Assembly (NCBI GenBank): GCA_017620475.1
Contig: JAFZQI010000002.1
Span: 1-44,591, forward strand
Source: Clostridiales bacterium
GTDB taxonomy: Bacteria > Bacillota > Clostridia > Saccharofermentanales > Saccharofermentanaceae
Reading direction: 5' to 3'
DNA length: 44,591 nt
Shown: piece after piece, positions 8,574 through 16,129 of the stretch
Layout: each line of letters opens with the position of its first letter
Position numbering within the stretch: the first letter of the stretch is position 1
Made by a program: the position numbers and the translations under genes
The notes under the pieces: model-generated
What the model was told of the DNA's origin: nothing
The model's input: only the letters and a program-made list of their open reading frames with translations
Databases searched by the model: none

Positions 8574-9701
8574 CTATTTTATGAAGAACGGTCGATGATA
8601 ATTCGAATTATCGATGACAAAATCCCGATTCTCAAAAGGATCATGCCGCTGTACGTACATCTTCTGCGCCGGGATGTGTTTGGTGCGGTATACCTCCACC
8701 GGATCCATCCCGTATATCGGCGATTCTTCCAGCGAGGCCCGATGCTCGGACTCGCGGTAATCCACGCGCATATATACCGTAACGTCGAAGTAGTGGATCA
8801 AGGGTTCCCGGAACATCATGGTGCCGATAATGATCATGACGCCATCCTCCGAGATCTGGTAATGCCTTTCGTTGATGAAAGAATCATTACTGCTGTCAAG
8901 GCAGTACACGATCTTATTGATCGACCCGTCCCTGACAAAAGGTTCCAGTACTTCTTCGATGACCTTCTCGTTATTATATCCGTTGAAGTAATATGCCTCA
9001 ACCGGATCTTCGCCTTTATAGGTTTCTTCCACCGCCCGGTGGTAATCTTCCATATCCAGGATCTGATATTCCTTTCCGAGCATATCGAAATATCTGCCGA
9101 GATTCTGGGCAAATACCGTTTTACCGGCAAATTCGATACCATCGATCCCCAGTATCCGGGCATTCGATTCGATCGTCCGGCGAGCCACGTTGTGGATCAC
9201 CATGACGGTATTGACCTGATCTTCGATCTCCAGCGGGTAGAATGCATAGCAGAATGCCGAATCCAGTGCATCCACCAGATTTTGCCCGTAGGCAACCACC
9301 GGGATCTGGCACTTCACCGCCGCTTCAATGGCAACGGAGCTGCAGCCGACAAATATGGAAAAATCCTCGTGTTGACGGAGTTTTTTGAGGTTTCTGGCCA
9401 AAGTGTCCACTGTTTTTCCGCTGACGATCTGGTTAAAATACTCCAGGATATTCAGCTGTTTCAGTTTCTTCTTAATTTCGGGGGAGGTACGGTTGTCACA
9501 GATATTCAGATCATATCCGTCTTTGGCAAGAGATTTCATCATCTCGATCAGATCGGGATCGACCTCCTGCTCCTCTCTGACATCCAGAAGCGCAGTATCA
9601 TCTGAGATGACAACACCGCCGTTAGATATCAATCTTCGACTGTCCAGGGACTCTTCCGACCAGAACGTGAAGACTCCCAGGTCAAAGTAAATATGATTCA
9701 T
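8574..9701 (-). CDS. HAD-like domain fused to uridine-kinase-like P-loop domain
   Basis: A 375-residue protein. Residues 1-175 follow the HAD fold pattern (IYFDLG at 4-9, NICDNRTS around 67-73, SGKTVDTLARNLKKL, FVGCSSVAIEAA). The usual DxDxT nucleophile motif and the late acidic motif are not intact, so phosphatase activity is doubtful. Residues 185-375 resemble the uridine kinase/phosphoribulokinase group: Walker A GIEFAGKT at 188-195, LDMEDYHR, FNGYNNEKVIEEVLEPF and a lid-like basic stretch. GGGAGA precedes the chosen ATG; a TTG or ATG further upstream would overlap the promoter. It is co-transcribed with the saccharopine-dehydrogenase-family gene. The substrate is unknown. Confidence 0.72.
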   Translation of the reverse strand: MNHIYFDLGVFTFWSEESLDSRRLISNGGVVISDDTALLDVREEQEVDPDLIEMMKSLAKDGYDLNICDNRTSPEIKKKLKQLNILEYFNQIVSGKTVDTLARNLKKLRQHEDFSIFVGCSSVAIEAAVKCQIPVVAYGQNLVDALDSAFCYAFYPLEIEDQVNTVMVIHNVARRTIESNARILGIDGIEFAGKTVFAQNLGRYFDMLGKEYQILDMEDYHRAVEETYKGEDPVEAYYFNGYNNEKVIEEVLEPFVRDGSINKIVYCLDSSNDSFINERHYQISEDGVMIIIGTMMFREPLIHYFDVTVYMRVDYRESEHRASLEESPIYGMDPVEVYRTKHIPAQKMYVQRHDPFENRDFVIDNSNYHRPFFIK

Positions 9702-9732
9702 TTCTGTTCTCCCACAATAATACGATGCATCT

Positions 9733-9738
9733 ATTATA
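9733..9738 (-). promoter_or_regulatory. -10 element for the HAD-like/kinase-like operon
   Basis: A perfect TATAAT lies on the minus strand 32 nt upstream of the start codon, with a T-rich region upstream but no clear -35. Confidence 0.4.
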
Positions 9739-9821
9739 CAGCAAAACAAACAAATTAATCCTTCGTTTTGCATTTTCGTTTAGGCAACCGGCTAAGATTA
9801 TCTGTTCATTTTCCCTATTCG

Positions 9822-9830
9822 TGGTATACT
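9822..9830 (+). promoter_or_regulatory. Extended -10 promoter for TM protein and PAS-GGDEF pair
   Basis: TGGTATACT is an extended -10 match, 36 nt upstream of the ATG at 9867. It can drive both plus-strand genes that follow. Confidence 0.45.
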
Positions 9831-9866
9831 TATGCTATGAAAGTATGTGTTTGAAAGGAGTCCGTG

Positions 9867-10412
9867 ATGCGCCGCACTATTCGGGAAGAACAACCTGATA
9901 CGATCCGTCAGGATGAGATCGTAGATGCTAATCAGCCGCAATCTACCGTAGAAAATCCTGTTATGGAGGAACTGCACACGGTGTCTTCATCGGCTGTCCC
10001 CGCATGGAAGACGCCCAGCGTCGTCGTGGCTCCCACGAAAAAGAAGGATCCCTTCAAATCGAACACGATGTTCGTATCCATCGACGAGGAGTTTGCAGAG
10101 ACCTCAGACCGCCCGATCGCTCCGTCATCGGCAACGATCCTTTCCGAAAAAGAAGTGAAGGAGCATTTCTCTTATTCCGATGACCAGCTCGTCTACCGTC
10201 CTGACATGAAGTTTAAAGAGAAAGCGGCGGTAACTTTCCGGAAAGCTGCGGTGTGGATATCTGATGTTTGGGATAAATACATCATTTTCATGAAGAAACA
10301 TGTACCAACGGTTTTTCAGGATCACGAGGTCTACCGGGTCATGTCGTTCGGATTCGGCATTCTCTTCATTCTGATTGCTCTTTGCATAATCGGCGCACTG
10401 GCCCTCCACTGA
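9867..10412 (+). CDS. Single-pass (C-tail anchored) protein of unknown function
   Basis: A 181-residue protein. The first ~150 residues are hydrophilic, acidic and probably partly disordered (proline-, serine- and threonine-rich up to about 85), and one hydrophobic helix of about 22 residues ends the chain (FGILFILIALCIIGALALH). No signal peptide is present, so the bulk should be cytoplasmic with a C-terminal anchor. GAAAGGAG precedes the ATG by about 6 nt; the GTG just before is a less likely start. It precedes the PAS-GGDEF gene by 28 nt and is probably its operon partner. No family recognised. Confidence 0.7.
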   Translation: MRRTIREEQPDTIRQDEIVDANQPQSTVENPVMEELHTVSSSAVPAWKTPSVVVAPTKKKDPFKSNTMFVSIDEEFAETSDRPIAPSSATILSEKEVKEHFSYSDDQLVYRPDMKFKEKAAVTFRKAAVWISDVWDKYIIFMKKHVPTVFQDHEVYRVMSFGFGILFILIALCIIGALALH

Positions 10413-10440
10413 TGAGCGGCAATTACGGGGGAGTCTAACT

Positions 10441-11472
10441 ATGGCAAAGGAAAACGATCCCACCCGAGGGTTTCTCGAGAATCTTCCGAAAGAGAATCTG
10501 CTTCAGATCTTCCTTAATCAGGTGGATATGTTCGTCTGCTTCAAAGACCTGAAGCACCGTTATATGCTGTTCTCCTCATCTTTTGTACGTGTGCTGGGTC
10601 ACAAGACATCTGACGAACTGGTCGGCAAGACCATCGATTCCTTCGTTACCGAGGAGGAAGCCCGGGCTCATACCGAGGTCGAAGACCGGGTCATGGAAAC
10701 AAAGACTCCTGTGCTTCATCTGGAGAAGCATCTGGAGATGTCCGGGCCCCGTTCCACGATCGGCACGATCTGGGTCTCCACATCCATCTATCCGCTGTTT
10801 GATAACGAAGGAAATGTGATGGGCACCTGGAGCATCACCAGAGATATTTCCGAAGAGAAGAATACCGAACAGAAACTGGTACAGAAGAATAAGCAGTGTG
10901 ACGAGCTGAATACGAAGATCCATCACCTCTCTACCATTGACGAGATCACCGGACTATACAACCGCAAGTATTTCGAGGAGATGATCCGGCGCAATATGCG
11001 GCTCTTTTCCCGCGTGCGCGGAAGAGGGTATAGTGCGGGATTTTCGATCGTATTGATGGACATCGATCATTTTACGCAATTCTGTTCTGAGCACGGTTCT
11101 TCTAGCGGAGATGTGGCATTGATATATGTGGCGGACATCCTCCGTTCCTGTTCCCGTTCGGCTGACGATGTTTTCCGCGTTGGAAACGATGAATTCGCCC
11201 TGATCCTTGCCGATACCGGTCTTCCCGGCGCCAGAGTTCTCGTGTCCCGGATCGAAGCCCTTCTTGCCCGCAAACCTCTGGTCATTGATGATCAGGAAGT
11301 CTTCCTGACGCTCAGCTTCGGCTTCTGTACCTACGATGACCAGCTGGATGCCTCGGAGATGATCGTAAAAGCCGACCAGGAGCTTTTCGAGGCGAAAAAC
11401 AGACGCAGCAGCAAGGCGCCGAAATCCCAAAAGAAATCCGGCGCCTCTAAGAAGAATACTGATCACACGTAA
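10441..11472 (+). CDS. PAS-GGDEF protein with degenerate catalytic site
   Basis: A 343-residue cytoplasmic protein. A PAS domain at about 20-137 (ending NVMGTWSITRDISEEK) is joined by a short coiled coil to a GGDEF domain at about 160-320. The signature is GNDEF (248-252) instead of GGDEF. The helix normally reading FKxxND..GH reads FTQFCSEHGS, so the lysine, asparagine, aspartate and histidine that bind GTP and Mg are replaced. An RxxD inhibitory-site motif (RSAD, 239-242) is kept. It may be a weak or inactive diguanylate cyclase acting as a c-di-GMP or partner sensor. GGGGGAG precedes the start. The tail is lysine- and serine-rich. Confidence 0.85.
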   Translation: MAKENDPTRGFLENLPKENLLQIFLNQVDMFVCFKDLKHRYMLFSSSFVRVLGHKTSDELVGKTIDSFVTEEEARAHTEVEDRVMETKTPVLHLEKHLEMSGPRSTIGTIWVSTSIYPLFDNEGNVMGTWSITRDISEEKNTEQKLVQKNKQCDELNTKIHHLSTIDEITGLYNRKYFEEMIRRNMRLFSRVRGRGYSAGFSIVLMDIDHFTQFCSEHGSSSGDVALIYVADILRSCSRSADDVFRVGNDEFALILADTGLPGARVLVSRIEALLARKPLVIDDQEVFLTLSFGFCTYDDQLDASEMIVKADQELFEAKNRRSSKAPKSQKKSGASKKNTDHT

Positions 11473-11479
11473 ATAGGGT

Positions 11480-13687
11480 TCATCCCTGCTGTTCCCACGG
11501 AACTCCGTCCGGGAAAAGATACCCGTAGTAATCCTTATCGATGATATGAGCGGAGTTCCAAAAGAGTTCGCTTACATATTCGATGCACTCTTTGACATAT
11601 TCCTCGGAGATCTCTTCATCGACCAGTGCCGTCACCTTACCGTTTCTGGCATTGTACATGATCTTGTCATTGATGAAGCTGCGATCATCGAATATAACGT
11701 AGTTCGGTTCCGGTGCGAAAATATCGGTTCCGATGTAGAGTCTGGAATCATAGGGAAGACCGAAAAGATTGGCAAGCGTAGGCGCGATATCCAAGCTGCT
11801 GCAGTATTTATCCACGACCACCGGTTCCGTCATGTCTCCGCTCCAGAGGATGAAGGTGTTCTCATAAAGGGTAAAAGGCTCTGTCATGGACTTGCCCGTA
11901 AGTTCACTGTACTCGCTGTTTTCGAGGCCATACGGGTAGTGATCCGCGCCCAGTGCGATAACCGTGTTCTCCAGTTCTCCCGCCGCTTCCAGTTCCGAAA
12001 GAAGCCGTTCCAGCGCCCGATCCAGCTCGATCTGGCAGGCGATATATGCCCGGACCGCCGTGCAGTATTCCAGATCCTCCACCAGATCCCGATGCTTGGA
12101 GGACATCTGATTATCGCCAAAGGCATACTGCAGATGTCCGCTCACCGTCATGTAATACGCATGAAACGGTTTTCCGCTGCCGTCCAGGTAGTAACCCACC
12201 GATTTCTCGATCATTTCCACATCTGATTCAGGCCACAGCTTCTCAACTTCCAGACCGTTGCCCAATCCGTAATAGGTGTACCCCATTGTCGGATAAGAAC
12301 GGTCGCGGTGGTAGTACGTGTAGGTATTGTTATGGAATGCGTATGTCTGATATCCCAGAGCCTGAAACTGGTTTCCGAAAGCAAAGGGCATGTAATTATT
12401 CGCAATCTTCGTATAGCTCCACACGCCGGACTTCGGGATCAGGCCCGTGGTCTCTACGAATTCTCCGTCTGAAGTGCTGACATACCAGATCGGTGTGTAG
12501 AAATGGTTGAATACGAAGCCTTCCGTGGAGAGCTTATAAAGCGTGGGCGTCAGTTCCGGATCGATGACATAACCGGAGAAGGCCTCCGCCGTGATCAGGA
12601 TGAGGTTTTTCCCTTCAAAAAGCCCCGTGTATTCGTTCATGGTCGTAGGCTGTCTTTGGGAGAAGAATTCATTCATATGGCGGTAAGTACTATCATCCGC
12701 TTCCAAATCAAAATCGATATCCAGCACATTTTTCGGATACGGAGTCGGCGTAGCCGTAGGCTCCGGGGCAGAAGTCGGCGTGGCTTCCGGTTCCTGTGTC
12801 GGATCAGCCGTCGGCACCGGTGTCGTGGTTTGGGATACGGCATGCATGCCGATGGCCTCTTTTTCCTCGGGGGACAGTGTCTCGATAACAAGGCCGCCTA
12901 CATCCACACTCGTCTTCTCATCCAAAGACAGCTCGAGGATGTTCATGCGGAAATCCAGACCCATGGTCGGAAGAAGCCCGAAACGGCGGAGCGAAGCGTC
13001 CTGCGAGAATTCCGTCAGGAAAAGCCTTCTGGGGTTCGCGGCGCCTTTGCGGTCGTTAATGATCAGGACCCGGCCAAGGATCGTAATGACCAGGAACGTA
13101 CAGATCGCAGTGGCCGGGTATTTCATGCTCGGAGCCGGGATCTTTCCGACATACTTCTTAACCAGCGGCCAGTAAAGGATCGAAGGTGCCAGAAGAATGA
13201 GGATACCCCACCAGCCATCCGCCATCGCCGAGCAGACTACCGCGAAATATTCCACCACCGCTCCGGCACCACCGGACGAAAGAGACGCCCAAACGAAGAT
13301 CGTACCGAAAATGCGGAAATAGATATATTGCGACACATAGACAAGCGTCAATATATGGGTGACCGTCCCGATTGCCACATAGCGGAAGGTCTTTTTCGGA
13401 ACCAGGAGGATCAGAGCGGTGATCCCCGCGGCGGCACTAAGTGAAAGCCATGCCGTGTAAACGGAAAACGGGTAACGGATAAGAAGGGCAAAACACAATT
13501 CGAAAAGCACTGTAACCGCGGGGAGCCACAGCATCGTCAGCATGCTCACCCATATCGGCTGGTATTCGTTTACTTTTTTCGGAACAGAAGCTGAAGGCTT
13601 CTTAACCGGTTCTTTTGCATCGGTGATCTCCTGAATCTCACCTATTGCATCTTGAATCTCACTTTTTGCATCTTGCGTCTCACTCAT
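11480..13687 (-). CDS. LtaS-like sulfatase-fold phosphoglycerol transferase
   Basis: A 735-residue membrane enzyme. A cytoplasmic N-terminus with three heptad repeats (residues 3-23) precedes about five transmembrane helices (45-210). A linker rich in Thr-Pro (288-318) leads to an extracellular alkaline-phosphatase-fold domain. LILITAEAFS (metal-binding Glu368), STSDGEF with the predicted nucleophile Thr405, a later SGH and GADHYPYG match the LtaS catalytic set. Members move glycerol phosphate from phosphatidylglycerol onto lipoteichoic acid or glycans. AAAGGA lies before this ATG. It overlaps the trmL stop by 8 nt (ATGAGTGA), suggesting translational coupling. The exact polymer made cannot be told. 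Confidence 0.88.
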   Translation of the reverse strand: MSETQDAKSEIQDAIGEIQEITDAKEPVKKPSASVPKKVNEYQPIWVSMLTMLWLPAVTVLFELCFALLIRYPFSVYTAWLSLSAAAGITALILLVPKKTFRYVAIGTVTHILTLVYVSQYIYFRIFGTIFVWASLSSGGAGAVVEYFAVVCSAMADGWWGILILLAPSILYWPLVKKYVGKIPAPSMKYPATAICTFLVITILGRVLIINDRKGAANPRRLFLTEFSQDASLRRFGLLPTMGLDFRMNILELSLDEKTSVDVGGLVIETLSPEEKEAIGMHAVSQTTTPVPTADPTQEPEATPTSAPEPTATPTPYPKNVLDIDFDLEADDSTYRHMNEFFSQRQPTTMNEYTGLFEGKNLILITAEAFSGYVIDPELTPTLYKLSTEGFVFNHFYTPIWYVSTSDGEFVETTGLIPKSGVWSYTKIANNYMPFAFGNQFQALGYQTYAFHNNTYTYYHRDRSYPTMGYTYYGLGNGLEVEKLWPESDVEMIEKSVGYYLDGSGKPFHAYYMTVSGHLQYAFGDNQMSSKHRDLVEDLEYCTAVRAYIACQIELDRALERLLSELEAAGELENTVIALGADHYPYGLENSEYSELTGKSMTEPFTLYENTFILWSGDMTEPVVVDKYCSSLDIAPTLANLFGLPYDSRLYIGTDIFAPEPNYVIFDDRSFINDKIMYNARNGKVTALVDEEISEEYVKECIEYVSELFWNSAHIIDKDYYGYLFPDGVPWEQQG
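13619..13681 (-). repeat. Three 21-bp tandem repeats inside the LtaS-like gene
   Basis: On the minus strand the unit beginning GAG-ATT-CAA-GAT-GCA recurs about three times with a 21-nt period. It encodes the heptads ETQDAKS, EIQDAIG and EIQEITD, a short predicted coiled coil. The copy number could vary by slippage. Confidence 0.6.
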
Positions 13688-14231
13688 GGAAAACATCCTT
13701 TCTGCCCAGAGGCCGGATATCGAAGGACTCAAGGAAATCCTCGCCCTTCTGCACTTCGTGCAGGGACAGATCCGGGTAATCCAGCTGGCGCATTACTTCG
13801 TAAAGGGCAATGGCCACGGCATTTGATAGATTAAGGCTCCGGCATGAACCGGCCATGGGGATCCGGAAGCAGTAATCCAGATGATCTCTCAGGCGCTCGT
13901 AAGGAATGCCGGTGCTCTCTTTACCGAATATCAGGTAGATATCGTTTTTAACGGAAGCGTAGTTGAAACTGCTATGCGGCTTCTTCCCGTATCGGGTCAT
14001 ATAGAAATACGTTCCGGGATTTTTGCTCTCGAAGTCCTCGAAATTCTCGTAGAAAAAGTATTCCGCCATGGCCAGATGATTCGATGCCGCGCGTTTGAGG
14101 GTATCGGGATTGAGTTCAAATCCCAGCGGTTTGATAATGTGTACTTTCGTGTTGGCCGCTACACAGGTACGAAGAATATTCCCCGTATTTTGAGGGATCT
14201 CCGGTTCATATAGAACTACATGTACTGCCAT
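13680..14231 (-). CDS. trmL: tRNA (cytidine(34)-2'-O)-methyltransferase
   Basis: A SPOUT-class methyltransferase of 183 residues that 2'-O-methylates the wobble nucleotide of certain leucine tRNAs with S-adenosylmethionine. The N-terminal signature VVLYEPEIPQNTGNILRTC and the knot motifs FGKESTGIP, IPM and RSLNLSNAVAIALYE are diagnostic. The canonical SPOUT arginine and asparagine positions are preserved. It lies 45 nt downstream of the Na/Pi symporter gene and overlaps the LtaS-like gene by 8 nt. Confidence 0.94.
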   Translation of the reverse strand: MAVHVVLYEPEIPQNTGNILRTCVAANTKVHIIKPLGFELNPDTLKRAASNHLAMAEYFFYENFEDFESKNPGTYFYMTRYGKKPHSSFNYASVKNDIYLIFGKESTGIPYERLRDHLDYCFRIPMAGSCRSLNLSNAVAIALYEVMRQLDYPDLSLHEVQKGEDFLESFDIRPLGRKDVFHE

Positions 14232-14276
14232 TTGCCTATATCACTCCATTTACTGCTATACTTCGCAGCGCACAGC

Positions 14277-15971
14277 TCAGGCAATCCCCTCGAGAACCGG
14301 ACACATATCCTCTGCCGGGGAAAAATCGACGATCTTCGCCTGATCGATTGCTTCTGCGATATTGAGAAGGTGATCGCCCACTCGTTCGAAGTCGGTAAGC
14401 AGCTCCGAATAGATCACGCAGGACTCACCCGAGCAGGAACCCTTTGCCAGACGTTCCATCTGATTTCTTCGGAATTCCCGGGTCAGATCGTCGATCAGCT
14501 GCTCCGAAGATTTCATCTTCTCAAGAAGAATGCCGGTGGTGCCGATGTCCTTGAACTGATAGATCAGATCGAGCGCTTCCATACTCACCTGCCTCATCCT
14601 CTCGACTTCAGCCAGCGCCGCAGCAGAAAAATGCAGGCCCTTCTCCTCCATAAGATTAGCATAACCTGCAATATTTGTCGCATGGTCTCCCAGACGTTCG
14701 ATGTTTCCGGTGATCTTGAAGAAAGCGTTGATAGTCACGGAGTCCTGCTCTACCATCTCCAGTGCGATCACATGCGAGATGTAATAGGAGATCTCTTTAT
14801 TGAGATAATCGATATATTCCTCGGTATTCCAGATGGTATCCTGCGCCTTTTCCGAATTCTCTTTGACCGCATCGAAGCTTCTTCCAATATTGATCTTCGC
14901 CATAGAAAGCATCCTTTCGGTTTCACGCTGAAGCTGTGTCACGAAGATGGCAATGGCTCCGACCTTATGGTGTTCGACCTTCAGTATGGAGGGTTCCAGA
15001 TACTGCAGATGCTGTTCGGTAAGAAGATCTTCAGGGCGGTCCGGAAGGATCTTCTCGGAGAATTTGACGATATATTTACCAAACGGAAGAAGTACGATGG
15101 TCGTGGAAAGATTGAAGATCAGGTGGAGGTTAGCAATCTGAACCGCCGGGCTGTGGGGCCACATGGACACGATCCAGGGAACGAACGGAGTAAACATGGT
15201 CACCATCGAGAAAAGCACTGCTCCGATGACATTGAATGTCAGGTGCATGACTGCAGTCCTTTTGGCATTCCTGTTCGAACCCAGGGACGATACCAGAGAA
15301 GTCACGCAGGTGCCGATGTTGATGCCGTAGAGGATAAATACACTGTTTTCAAGGCTCAGTGAACCGGACATCGCCAGCGCCTGAAGGATACCGATAGATG
15401 CGGCCGAAGAGTGAAGGATCGCCGTAAACACGAGTCCAACCAGCAGGCCGATGACCGGGATCTTAAACTTTGTCAGCAGATCAATGAAAGCCGGCTCCTG
15501 CTGGAGCGGTGCCAGGCTGTCCTGCATCAGGTTCATACTGAAAAGAAGGATCCCTAATCCAGCGATGATCTCACCCGCATAGTAGAACTTCTTCTTGTGG
15601 ACAAAGACCACCAGGATCACGCCGATGAAGATGAAGATCGGCGCCACCTTTTCAAAATCAAGCGCTACCAGCTGGGAAGTGATGTTCGTACCGATGTTGG
15701 CGCCCATGATGATCCACAGCGCCTGCGTGAGATTCATGATCCCTGAATTAACAAAACCAACCACCATAACGGTCGTGGTCGTGGAAGACTGGATCAGTGC
15801 CGTGATCCCTGCCCCGACCGCAATACCCAGAAAGCGATTGGTCGTAAGTTTCTCTAAAGTGCCTTTAAGCTGATTTCCTGCGGCTGCTTCCAGACCGGAA
15901 CTCATCATCTTCATCCCGTACAGAAACAGCGCCAATGCTCCGAAGAAGAGCAGCACGTTCTCGTATGTCAT
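14277..15971 (-). CDS. Na+/phosphate symporter with C-terminal PhoU domains
   Basis: A 564-residue protein of the NptA/PNaS family. The membrane half (1-310) has the two inverted repeats with their signature QSS/HSS segments (ALIQSSTTTTVMVVGFVNSG and AILHSSAASIGILQALAMSG). The cytoplasmic C-terminal half (about 340-545) is helical with PhoU-type repeats. It imports phosphate with sodium; the PhoU part probably regulates it. AGAGGG precedes the ATG. A good promoter lies 70 nt upstream. Confidence 0.93.
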   Translation of the reverse strand: MTYENVLLFFGALALFLYGMKMMSSGLEAAAGNQLKGTLEKLTTNRFLGIAVGAGITALIQSSTTTTVMVVGFVNSGIMNLTQALWIIMGANIGTNITSQLVALDFEKVAPIFIFIGVILVVFVHKKKFYYAGEIIAGLGILLFSMNLMQDSLAPLQQEPAFIDLLTKFKIPVIGLLVGLVFTAILHSSAASIGILQALAMSGSLSLENSVFILYGINIGTCVTSLVSSLGSNRNAKRTAVMHLTFNVIGAVLFSMVTMFTPFVPWIVSMWPHSPAVQIANLHLIFNLSTTIVLLPFGKYIVKFSEKILPDRPEDLLTEQHLQYLEPSILKVEHHKVGAIAIFVTQLQRETERMLSMAKINIGRSFDAVKENSEKAQDTIWNTEEYIDYLNKEISYYISHVIALEMVEQDSVTINAFFKITGNIERLGDHATNIAGYANLMEEKGLHFSAAALAEVERMRQVSMEALDLIYQFKDIGTTGILLEKMKSSEQLIDDLTREFRRNQMERLAKGSCSGESCVIYSELLTDFERVGDHLLNIAEAIDQAKIVDFSPAEDMCPVLEGIA

Positions 15972-16040
15972 TTTCTTTTCCCTCTACTCCGCGGGACCAC
16001 CCGCAACCATTTTTCTTTCAAAATTCATTATCACAATTGC

Positions 16041-16070
16041 ATTATACAAGCGTCCATCGATGCTTTTCAA
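16041..16070 (-). promoter_or_regulatory. SigA-type promoter of the Na/Pi symporter gene
   Basis: On the minus strand TTGAAA (16070-16065) and TATAAT (16046-16041) are 18 nt apart. A short GCGGG/CCCGC hairpin (15991-16004) lies in the leader between this promoter and the start codon; it has no T-tract on the minus strand. Confidence 0.7.
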
Positions 16071-16129
16071 GAGGGAAAATCTATGAGTTTTTTGACATAT
16101 TGACAGATATCTATATTATGAAAATAAGC

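Noticed and set aside
8376..9605. 409-codon plus-strand frame
   Set aside because: Antisense to the HAD-like/kinase-like gene and the start of its neighbour, with no recognisable motif or ribosome site.
15991..16004. GCGGG/CCCGC hairpin as terminator of the Sel1-repeat gene
   Set aside because: It lies beyond the Sel1 stop but inside the leader of the next gene and is not followed by a T-tract on the minus strand.
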